From the NCBI GenBank assembly GCA_945947575.1, contig CAMEYM010000003.1, positions 57,445-121,444 of the forward strand: a DNA stretch of 64,000 nucleotides, written 5' to 3'. The DNA comes from Rhizobium sp. Q54 (GTDB lineage: Bacteria; Pseudomonadota; Alphaproteobacteria; UBA2966; CAIVPW01). Shown here one piece after another: positions 32,472-39,603 of the stretch (its first letter is position 1; each line of letters begins with the position of its first letter). The translations under genes and the position numbers were made by a program. The notes under the pieces are model-generated. The model was not told the DNA's origin, searched no databases, and saw only the letters and a program-made list of their open reading frames with translations.

Positions 32472-33322
32472 GCGACCGCATCCTCATCGTCGCGGCGGCG
32501 CGCGGACAGACGGACACCCTCCCGCGCCTGCTCGCCGCGGCGGAACATTTGTCGGGTTCCGGCGATATCCACACCTTCGGCGAATGGCCGCCAGAGGATG
32601 CCGCGCCCTTGATCGCGGACCTCGCCACCGGCTGCCGCGCTGTTCTCGCCGCCGACGACGACTTCGGTCGCGACGCCGTCGCGCGTGCGTCGGCGCTCGC
32701 TGGCGCGCCCTTCCTCGGTGGCGTCATCGCGTTTCCCACTCCGGTTGCGGCGGTACGTCCACAGTTTGCCGACAGCGTGCACGCCACCGTGGAGCTGCCC
32801 TACGGCGCGTTCGTGACGGTCCGCCCCACTGCCTTTGAGCCGTTCGTCGGGTTCATCGACCCGAAGCCCCAGCTCCACCCGCAGTCTCCGCGATCCGGTT
32901 CGCGCCAGCGCGCCCTTGTCACGGCTCCCGGCGGCGGCCCGGACCTCGCCAGCGCCCCGGTCGTCCTCGGCGCCGGCCGTGGCGCCGCCACCCTCGCCCG
33001 CATGGAGATCGTCCGGCGCATCGCAGCCCGCCTGGGCGCCGCGATCGGCGCCACCCGCCCGCTCGTCGATGAAGCCCTGGCCCCGCCCGAGGCGCTGCTC
33101 GGCCAATCCGGCAAAGTGGTGGCGCCGAGGCTCTACATCGCGCTAGGGATTTCCGGCGCGCTGCAGCATCTCGCCGGGGTGAAGGACGCCGCCGTGATCG
33201 CCGCCATCAACACCGACGCCGACGCACCCATGATCGAGGCCGCCGACCTCGTCTGGATCGCCGACCTCGACACGGCGCTGCCGGAGCTCGAGGCCGCGCT
33301 GGCCGATGGCGGACGCCGATGA
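32468..33322 (+). CDS. etfA: Electron transfer flavoprotein alpha subunit, divergent
   Basis: A 284-residue ETF alpha subunit, shorter than the usual 305-320. The C-terminal FAD domain is clear: GAGRGAATLARMEIVRRIA, GATRPLVDEALAPPEALLG, GQSGKVVAPRLYIALGISG and AAINTDADAPMIEAADLVW. The N-terminal domain is reduced and does not show the usual conserved RxYAGNA-type segment. With the altered AMP loop in EtfB this suggests a specialised flavoprotein pair, though the downstream 3-hydroxyacyl-CoA dehydrogenase keeps the fatty-acid context. Coupled to both neighbours by four-base overlaps. Confidence 0.85.
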   Translation: MSDRILIVAAARGQTDTLPRLLAAAEHLSGSGDIHTFGEWPPEDAAPLIADLATGCRAVLAADDDFGRDAVARASALAGAPFLGGVIAFPTPVAAVRPQFADSVHATVELPYGAFVTVRPTAFEPFVGFIDPKPQLHPQSPRSGSRQRALVTAPGGGPDLASAPVVLGAGRGAATLARMEIVRRIAARLGAAIGATRPLVDEALAPPEALLGQSGKVVAPRLYIALGISGALQHLAGVKDAAVIAAINTDADAPMIEAADLVWIADLDTALPELEAALADGGRR

Positions 33323-34197
33323 CTGACGTTCGCCTCATCGGCATCGTCGGCGCCGGCCCCATGGGCGTCGGCATCGCCCACGTCGGTGCGCGCGCCGGCT
33401 ACGACGTCGTCGTCCACGACATCGATGCCGCGCGCCTCGCCACCTTGCCGGCGGCGCTCGGCGCGACCTTCGCCCGCCAGATCAAGCGCGGCGCCATTCC
33501 CGACGCCGACGCCCGCGCCGCAATCGCGCGCGTGCGCACCTCCACCGACATCCACTCGCTCGGCAACTGCGACCTCGTCATCGAGTCCGTGTACGAGGAC
33601 GAAGAGATCAAGCGCGCGCTCTACGCGTCGCTGAAGGGCGTGCTGAAGGCCGACGCCATCCTCGCCACCGACACCTCGTCGATCTCGATCACGCGCCTCG
33701 CGGCCGCCACCGACCGCGCATCCCGCTTCCTCGGCATGCACTTCATGAATCCGGTGCCGATGATGGAGCTGGTCGAGATCATCCCCGGCATCGCCACGGC
33801 GCCCGACGTCACCGCCACCGCCACCGAGGTCGCCCGCCGCATGGGCAAGACGCCGGTGGCCGCGCAGGATTTCCCCGCGTTCATGGTGAACCGCATCCTG
33901 GCGCCCATGATCAACGAGGCGATCTACGTGCTGTACGAAGGCGTCGGCACCGTGGAGAGCATCGACACTGCATGCAAACTCGGCCTGCACCACCCGATGG
34001 GCCCGCTGGCGCTGGCCGACTTCATCGGCCTCGACATCTTCCTGTCGATCATGAAGGTCCTGCACGAGGGCCTCCACGACCAGAAGTACCGCCCCTGCCC
34101 GCTCCTGATTAAGTACGTCGAGGCAGGCTGGCTCGGCCGCAAATCCGGCCGCGGCTTCTACGACTACTCGGTCGATCCGCCCAAGCCGACGCGGTAG
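33319..34197 (+). CDS. hbd: 3-hydroxybutyryl-CoA dehydrogenase
   Basis: A 292-residue NAD(P)-dependent 3-hydroxyacyl-CoA dehydrogenase that oxidises 3-hydroxybutyryl-CoA in the cytoplasm. The dinucleotide fold is GIVGAGPMGVGIAHVGARAG with the acidic residue in VVVHDID; catalytic residues are in HFMNPVPMMELVEIIPG (His) and FPAFMVNRILAPMINEAI (Asn), followed by GPLALADFIGLDI and GRKSGRGFYDY. Length is normal for the short family. It ends the etf operon and links it to butyrate, polyhydroxybutyrate or fatty-acid metabolism. Confidence 0.93.
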   Translation: MTDVRLIGIVGAGPMGVGIAHVGARAGYDVVVHDIDAARLATLPAALGATFARQIKRGAIPDADARAAIARVRTSTDIHSLGNCDLVIESVYEDEEIKRALYASLKGVLKADAILATDTSSISITRLAAATDRASRFLGMHFMNPVPMMELVEIIPGIATAPDVTATATEVARRMGKTPVAAQDFPAFMVNRILAPMINEAIYVLYEGVGTVESIDTACKLGLHHPMGPLALADFIGLDIFLSIMKVLHEGLHDQKYRPCPLLIKYVEAGWLGRKSGRGFYDYSVDPPKPTR

Positions 34198-34282
34198 GCA
34201 CCCGGCACCAACACGCCCCACCGTTGCCCTACCTACCAATTTGCATTACCTTTCGGGAGTAGCTACTCACCGAAGGTGCGCT

Positions 34283-34726
34283 GTGGCCAGGCCAACCGGT
34301 ACCAAGGTTGCCGAGCAACTGTTGCTGCGGCCCGAAGGGGCCAGCATGCAAGAGATCATCGCCGCGACTGGCGGTCCTCAATACAACGTGCTGACTCGCC
34401 TTGCCGGGCGCGGATGGAAGGTGCGCCGTATCAAGGAGGGGCGGACTACGCGCTACTTCGCCGAGCAGCCGTCCGCGCCGCGCGTGACCGCGACCGTGAC
34501 GAGCAAGGGGCAGGTGACGTTGCCGCGCGCGGTGCGGGAGCGGCTGGGCGTGCCGGACGGCGGCGCAATCACCTTCGCCCTCGATGAAGGCACTGCCGTC
34601 GTCGTCACCCCCGCCGAGCTCAGCGTCCAGAGGCTGAAGGGCATCCTTGGCAAGCCGCGCCGCAGCCTGACCCTCGACCAGATGGATGAGGTGATCCGTC
34701 GCGCAGCCAGCAAGAAGGCCGGATGA
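34283..34726 (+). CDS. AbrB/MazE-type antitoxin with N-terminal DUF3489-like domain
   Basis: A 147-residue protein with two parts. Residues 1-60 (EQLLLRPEGASMQEIIAATG, LTRLAGRGWKVRRIKEGRTT) resemble the DUF3489 winged-helix unit that is found alone in phage and mobile elements. Residues 65-115 are a SpoVT/AbrB DNA-binding domain, VTSKGQVTLPRAVRERLGV. The C-terminus (LDQMDEVIRRAASKKAG) should contact the toxin. It overlaps the PIN toxin gene by ATGA. Typical antitoxins are about 80 residues, so the N-terminal fusion is unusual. GTG start chosen behind GAAGGTG. Confidence 0.85.
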   Translation: MARPTGTKVAEQLLLRPEGASMQEIIAATGGPQYNVLTRLAGRGWKVRRIKEGRTTRYFAEQPSAPRVTATVTSKGQVTLPRAVRERLGVPDGGAITFALDEGTAVVVTPAELSVQRLKGILGKPRRSLTLDQMDEVIRRAASKKAG

Positions 34727-35118
34727 TCGGCCTCGATACCAACGTCTTGGTGCGTTTCATCACCGCGGACGACCGGCGACAGTCCGACCAAGCGGCCCGC
34801 TTCATCGAATCGCGTTGCTCTCCGGACCAACCTGGCTTCATCAACCGGGTAGCGCTCTGCGAGTTGGTCTGGGTGCTGTCAGGCGGCCACGGCTACGAGC
34901 GCAAGAACATTGCCGAGGTCATTGCGGCCTTGCTCGACAGCCGCGACCTTCTGGTCGAGGACGCAGACTCCGTGCATACTGCGCTGAAGCTCTACCGCAC
35001 GGCTCGCATCGATCTCGCGGACGCGCTCATCGCGCAGGTGAACCTGGCCCACGGTTGCGAAGCCACTGCGACCTTCGATCGTCGCGCAGCCAAGAGCCCC
35101 GGTTTCGTGCTTGTGTGA
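34723..35118 (+). CDS. vapC: PIN-domain toxin (VapC-like)
   Basis: A 131-residue PIN-domain nuclease. Acidic active-site residues appear in order: MIGLDTNVLVRF (Asp 4), NRVALCELVWVL (Glu), RIDLADALIAQVN (Asp) and ATFDRRAAKSPGF (Asp). VapC toxins cleave tRNA or rRNA and are neutralised by the upstream AbrB-type protein, which also represses the operon. The four-base overlap ensures paired synthesis. No truncation is seen, so the module is probably functional. Confidence 0.9.
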   Translation: MIGLDTNVLVRFITADDRRQSDQAARFIESRCSPDQPGFINRVALCELVWVLSGGHGYERKNIAEVIAALLDSRDLLVEDADSVHTALKLYRTARIDLADALIAQVNLAHGCEATATFDRRAAKSPGFVLV

Positions 35119-35149
35119 ACGCTCTGCTGTGGCTAGCGGCGCAGCTCAG

Positions 35150-36037
35150 CTAGAAGGTGCCTGGACCCGGATCGCGGTTGCGGTAGGCCTCGAGCGTGCG
35201 CTTCGCGCGGTCGCTCTTGATGGTCGCACTCTGCACCGACGGCGCCGAGGAGATGGTGCCAAGCTCCGGCGCTGGCAGGTGACCGGCCGCGAAGTCCAGC
35301 ACGAGGTCCAGGATCGCCACGTACTGTTCCTGCAGCGCGGTCGCGCGCACGAAGTCGCCGGTGCGTGCATGGGCATGGGCCTGTGCACCCAGCAAGTCGA
35401 ACCAGCCGGTCTCCCACCCGTTCAGCGTCCGCGCCAGATCGAACAGCGGGATCGCCTCGTCGAATTGCTGATTGCGGAACGCCGCCCAGGCGCGCTCGCT
35501 CGCGATCTGCGCGCGAGAATCCGCGGTGCGGACGTAGTCCGCGCCGGGGTTCTCGATGGGGCGGCCGGGCCACAGCGTGTTGATGTACGGGGTCGGATCG
35601 ACTCGCATGCCGTTGACGTAGGCCTCGACGTGCACATGCGGCAGCACGCGCGGCCACAACGAGCGCGGGTCCTGCATGAACCCAACGGGCACGCCGCCGC
35701 CCACGCGCGCCCCGATCCGGTGCGAGACCGTCACCCCGAGCAAGCGAAAGGTAATGTCGGCGCTGGGCGGCGACAGCCTTAGCACCACGCCGGGCCAACG
35801 GGCGCCGGCGGCCGTGTCCTGCACCAGGCCGATGACCTCGGCGGGATAGTTGAGCAGGACCTGCTCGCCATACGTGAACTTCACGTCCACGCCGGTATGG
35901 CGCTCCTCGTGATCGACGACCGCACATGGGTGCACGGGGCAGACATAGATTGGGGAAGGGAGTTGCGGTGCCTGCGCCTGCGCCGGCGCCGCGCACGCCA
36001 GGACCGCGCACGCCACGCCGGCGGCCAAGCGCCACAT
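35150..36037 (-). CDS. Exported M23-like peptidase domain protein with helical C-terminus
   Basis: A 295-residue protein with signal peptide (ACAVLACAAPAQA). The next 145 residues have the outline of an M23/LytM peptidase: HTGVDVKFTYGEQVL (the H-x-x-x-D zinc ligands) and PHVHVEAYVNGMRVDPTPYI (the H-x-H pair), so all zinc ligands appear present. The C-terminal 130 residues are helical, TPR-like (AAFRNQQFDEAIPLFDLART). An early Cys pair (YVCPVHPCAVV) may form a disulfide. It may cleave peptidoglycan cross-links, but the domain is divergent. Seven bases downstream of tlpA in the same direction. Confidence 0.7.
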   Translation of the reverse strand: MWRLAAGVACAVLACAAPAQAQAPQLPSPIYVCPVHPCAVVDHEERHTGVDVKFTYGEQVLLNYPAEVIGLVQDTAAGARWPGVVLRLSPPSADITFRLLGVTVSHRIGARVGGGVPVGFMQDPRSLWPRVLPHVHVEAYVNGMRVDPTPYINTLWPGRPIENPGADYVRTADSRAQIASERAWAAFRNQQFDEAIPLFDLARTLNGWETGWFDLLGAQAHAHARTGDFVRATALQEQYVAILDLVLDFAAGHLPAPELGTISSAPSVQSATIKSDRAKRTLEAYRNRDPGPGTF

Positions 36038-36044
36038 GATCGCT

Positions 36045-36698
36045 CTACTGCCTGTCCACGAAATGCCGCAGCAGCGCCACCGCCTCCGGCGAGTCCCACT
36101 CGGCCGGCCCCACCATGCGCCCCACCACCCGTCCGCGCGTATCGATCAGCACCGTCGCCGGCAGGCCGGTGACCGCGAACGCCCGCTGGGAGTTGCCGGT
36201 CTGGTCGATGTAGAGCGTCAGGTCGGCGATCTTCTGGTCGAAGTAGAAGTCGCGCACCTTGCTGACCGCGATCTTGTCCTGGGACAGCGCCAGCACCTGG
36301 AAGCGCTCGGAGCCCAGCGTGGCTTCCAGCCGGTCGAGGCTCGGCATCTCGCGCTTGCACGGCAAGCACCACGTCGCCCAGAAGTTCACCAGCACCACGC
36401 GGCCACGGAAGTCGGCGAGGCTATGGGGCTTGCCTGCCTCGTCGGTAAACGTGATGGCGGGCGCTGGCTCCGGCCGCTCGTAGAGGATAAAGTTCGCCAC
36501 CTGCCCGGTGACCAGGGGCTGCGCCGTTTGTACGGCCGCCTCGGTGTCGGGCGCATCGTCTCCGCCCGGCATCCACAGCAGCGCCACGACCGCGATCACC
36601 GCAGCGCCCGCAATTGCCGCCAGCCCGCCCAGGGCCACCGACCGTCTGGGCTGTGGCGCGGCGCTTCCCGAATGCTCCTTCGAAGCCCGTTGATCCAT
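36045..36698 (-). CDS. tlpA: TlpA-like membrane-anchored thioredoxin
   Basis: A 217-residue protein with a cytoplasmic N-terminus, one membrane span ([20 protein letters not shown]) and a periplasmic thioredoxin-fold domain. The redox motif is [19 protein letters not shown], with the cis-Pro in [15 protein letters not shown]. TlpA and CycY/ResA relatives keep periplasmic thiols reduced for cytochrome c and oxidase assembly, receiving electrons from CcdA, which is encoded at 10.3 kb. The gene is divergent from argH as in many Alphaproteobacteria; the two ATGs share the same CATG. Confidence 0.9.
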   Translation of the reverse strand: MDQRASKEHSGSAAPQPRRSVALGGLAAIAGAAVIAVVALLWMPGGDDAPDTEAAVQTAQPLVTGQVANFILYERPEPAPAITFTDEAGKPHSLADFRGRVVLVNFWATWCLPCKREMPSLDRLEATLGSERFQVLALSQDKIAVSKVRDFYFDQKIADLTLYIDQTGNSQRAFAVTGLPATVLIDTRGRVVGRMVGPAEWDSPEAVALLRHFVDRQ

Positions 36699-38142
36699 GT
36701 CCCGCGGAACCACTAAGCGCGCAAAGAAGAAGAGCGTAGCCGCCAACCCCCAAAGGGCGAACCCTCTTTGGGGAGGCCGCTTCGCGTCGGGCCCCGACGC
36801 GCTGATGGAACAAGTGAATGCTTCCATCAGCTTCGACAAGGCGCTTGCCGCGCAAGACCTCGCTCAAAGCCGCGCGCACTGTAGCATGCTGGTCAAAACC
36901 GGCATTCTCAGCCGCAAAGACGGTCACGCCATCTTGAGAGGGCTGGACGCAGTCGAGCGCGAGATCGCCGCCGGCACCTTCCCCTACACGCCGGCGCTCG
37001 AAGACATCCACATGCATGTTGAAGCCCGCCTCGCCGAGCTGATCGGCGAGGCTGCCGGCCGCTTGCACACAGCGCGCTCGCGCAACGACCAGGTCGCCAC
37101 CGACTTCCGGCTGTGGGTGCGCGACGCCATCGATCGCATCGAAGCGGCGCTCGGCCGCCTGCAGGGCGTGCTGGTCGAGCGCGCCGACGAGCACGCCGGC
37201 ACCATCCTGCCGGGACTCACGCACTTGCAGCCCGCGCAGCCGGTGACCTTCGGCCACCATCTGCTCGCCTACTTCGAGATGTTCGATCGCGACCGCGGGC
37301 GCATGCGCGATTGCCGCGCGCGTCTCAACGAAAGCCCGCTCGGCGCCGCGGCGCTCGCCGGCACGACGTACCCCATCGATCGCCGCAATACTGCCAAGGC
37401 GCTCGGCTTCGCGCGTCCGATGGAGAACTCCATGGACGCCGTCTCGGCGCGCGACTTCGCGCTCGAGTTCCTCGCGGCATGCTCGATCGCCGCCGTGCAC
37501 CTGTCGCGCCTCGGCGAGGAGCTGGTGCTGTGGGCGAGCCCGCGCTTCCGTTACGTGCGCCTGTCGGATGCCTTCTCCACCGGCTCGTCGATCATGCCGC
37601 AGAAGCGCAACCCCGACGCCGCCGAGCTGGTGCGCGCCAAGGCCGGACCGATCATCGGTTCGCTGACGAGTCTGCTGATTACGATGAAGGGCCTGCCCCT
37701 CACGTATTCGAAGGACATGCAGGAAGACAAAGTGCCGACCTTCGCCGCCGCCGAGCAGCTCGAGCTGTGCGTGCAGGTGATGACCGGCATGATCGCCGAC
37801 CTCGCCGTCGACAAGGCCGCCATGCGCACTGCCACCAGCGAAGGATTTCTCACGGCCACCGATCTCGCCGACTGGCTGGTGCAGCAGCTCGACATGCCGT
37901 TCCGCGAGGCCCACGGCGTCGTCGGCCGCATCGTGCGCCTGGCCGAACAGAAGAGCGTCGGCCTGGAAGACCTCAGCCTCGCCGATCTCAAGCTCATCGA
38001 GCCGCGCATCACCTCGGATGCGCAACGCGCCCTGTCGGTCGATGTCGCCATTGCCCGCCGCAGCAGCTACGGCGGTACCGCGCCCAAGCTGGTGCGCGCC
38101 GCCATCCAGCGCGCGCGGGCGCGCCTGAAGGCGCAACGATGA
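36697..38142 (+). CDS. argH: Argininosuccinate lyase
   Basis: A 481-residue fumarase-superfamily enzyme splitting argininosuccinate into arginine and fumarate. Signature segments are [38 protein letters not shown], the flexible catalytic loop [20 protein letters not shown], and [19 protein letters not shown] with the general-base residues. A basic 20-residue N-terminal tail precedes the normal start. The first gene of an operon with a LptM-like lipoprotein and lysA; the stop overlaps the next ATG. Confidence 0.96.
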   Translation: MSRGTTKRAKKKSVAANPQRANPLWGGRFASGPDALMEQVNASISFDKALAAQDLAQSRAHCSMLVKTGILSRKDGHAILRGLDAVEREIAAGTFPYTPALEDIHMHVEARLAELIGEAAGRLHTARSRNDQVATDFRLWVRDAIDRIEAALGRLQGVLVERADEHAGTILPGLTHLQPAQPVTFGHHLLAYFEMFDRDRGRMRDCRARLNESPLGAAALAGTTYPIDRRNTAKALGFARPMENSMDAVSARDFALEFLAACSIAAVHLSRLGEELVLWASPRFRYVRLSDAFSTGSSIMPQKRNPDAAELVRAKAGPIIGSLTSLLITMKGLPLTYSKDMQEDKVPTFAAAEQLELCVQVMTGMIADLAVDKAAMRTATSEGFLTATDLADWLVQQLDMPFREAHGVVGRIVRLAEQKSVGLEDLSLADLKLIEPRITSDAQRALSVDVAIARRSSYGGTAPKLVRAAIQRARARLKAQR

Positions 38143-38300
38143 GCCGCGTCGTCGTGCTCGCCCTGGTGCTGACGCTTGGCCTGTCGGCCTGCGGCCGTAA
38201 GGGCGAGTTGGAGCCGCCGGGCCCGCGCGATCCGCTCGCGGTGCGCGCCGCCAACGCGGCCGCTGCCGCCGTAGCCGGCATCGCCGCCGGCGCCAGATAG
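38139..38300 (+). CDS. lptM: LptM-like small lipoprotein
   Basis: A 53-residue lipoprotein: [20 protein letters not shown], with the lipobox LSAC and the characteristic CGRKGxLExPP continuation. LptM (formerly YifL) assists maturation of the LptDE lipopolysaccharide translocon in E. coli, and short relatives lie between argH and lysA throughout Proteobacteria. The remainder is a short Ala-rich tail. Overlaps argH by ATGA and is followed two bases later by lysA. Confidence 0.85.
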   Translation: MSRVVVLALVLTLGLSACGRKGELEPPGPRDPLAVRAANAAAAAVAGIAAGAR

Positions 38301-38302
38301 CC

Positions 38303-39592
38303 ATGGACGCGTTCGCCTACCGCCGCGGCGAGATGTTCGCCGAGGACGTCGCCGTTGCCCGCATCGCCGCGCAGGTCGGCACACCGTTCTATTGCTATTC
38401 GAGCGGCGCGCTGCAGGAAGAATACGTCGCCCTGCGCGACGCCTTCGGTGGACGCGCGCAGATCTGCTACGCGGTGAAGGCGAACGCCAACCTCTCGGTG
38501 GTGCGCACGTTCGGCGCGCTCGGCGCCGGCGCCGACGTCGTCTCGCTCGGCGAACTCAAGGTCGCGCTCGCCGCCGGCATCGCGCCGCGCAAGATCGTCT
38601 TCTCCGGCGTCGGCAAGACGAGACAAGAGATGGCCGAGGCGCTCGACGCGGGCATCGGCCAGTTCAACGTCGAGTCGGAAGCCGAGCTGGTCGCCCTCGA
38701 CGACGTCGCGCGCGGCTGGGGCAAGGTCGCCGACGTCGCCATTCGTATCAATCCCGACATCGACGCCGAGTCGCCGACTCCCAAGATCAAGACCGGCCTG
38801 CGCGGCGACAAGTTCGGCATCCTGTGGCCGATGGCGCGCGCCAGCTACCGCGCCGCCGCGGGCCTGAAGGGCCTGCGTGTCGTCGGCGTGTCGGTCCACA
38901 TCGGCTCGCAGATCACCTCCACCGAGCCGTTCCGCAAGGTCCTGCACTTCATCAAGGACGTCGTGCGCGATCTGCGCGCCGACGGCCACCGCATCGAGCG
39001 CATCGACCTCGGCGGCGGCCTCGGTGTGCGCTACATCGACGAGGTGCCGCCGACCCCAAAGGAATACGCGGACGTCGTGCTGGCCGAGACGGAAGGCCTG
39101 GGCTGCGAAATCACCATCGAGCCCGGACGCCTTCTCGTCGCCAACGCCGGCGTGCTCGTCACCAAGGTGCTCTACGAGAAGGTGGCCGAGTCGTCCACCG
39201 TCGATCCCGTGCGCATCGTCATCGTCGATGCCGGCATGAACGACCTCGTGCGCCCGGCCATGTACGACTCGCGCCACGCCATTGTTCCGGTCAAGGCAGA
39301 CGGCGGCCGCCACACCAAGGCCGACATCGTCGGGCCGATCTGCGAATCCAGCGACCGCTTCGCCCAGGACTGGCCGCTGCCGCCGACGGTGCCCAACGAC
39401 CTCCTGGTGATTCGCAGCGCCGGCGCCTACGGCTCGTCGATGGCCTCGACCTACAATTCGCGGCCGCTGATCGCCGAAGTGATGGTGCAAGGGCGCGAAT
39501 TCGCCGTGGTGCGCCCTCGTCAAACCTACGAGAGCCTGCTTGCGGGGGAGGCCCTACCGCCTTGGCTGGTGGGGGGCCACGGCGTAGGATAA
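38303..39592 (+). CDS. lysA: Diaminopimelate decarboxylase
   Basis: A 429-residue PLP enzyme converting meso-diaminopimelate to lysine. The PLP-binding Lys is in ICYAVKANANLSVV; other motifs are SVHIGSQITS, DLGGGLGVRY, the phosphate-binding EPGRLLVANAGVLVT, and the C-terminal CESSDRFAQD and GAYGSSMASTYN with catalytic Cys and Tyr. Length is standard. Forms an operon with argH and the small lipoprotein; the TIGR02302-type gene starts 11 bases downstream. Confidence 0.96.
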   Translation: MDAFAYRRGEMFAEDVAVARIAAQVGTPFYCYSSGALQEEYVALRDAFGGRAQICYAVKANANLSVVRTFGALGAGADVVSLGELKVALAAGIAPRKIVFSGVGKTRQEMAEALDAGIGQFNVESEAELVALDDVARGWGKVADVAIRINPDIDAESPTPKIKTGLRGDKFGILWPMARASYRAAAGLKGLRVVGVSVHIGSQITSTEPFRKVLHFIKDVVRDLRADGHRIERIDLGGGLGVRYIDEVPPTPKEYADVVLAETEGLGCEITIEPGRLLVANAGVLVTKVLYEKVAESSTVDPVRIVIVDAGMNDLVRPAMYDSRHAIVPVKADGGRHTKADIVGPICESSDRFAQDWPLPPTVPNDLLVIRSAGAYGSSMASTYNSRPLIAEVMVQGREFAVVRPRQTYESLLAGEALPPWLVGGHGVG

Positions 39593-39603
39593 CTGCCTCT
39601 TTC

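Noticed and set aside
38392..39603. Long open frame running from inside lysA into the TIGR02302-type gene
   Set aside because: The translation before 39604 is Arg-rich noise opposite a clear lysA frame; only the part from the ATG at 39604 is real.
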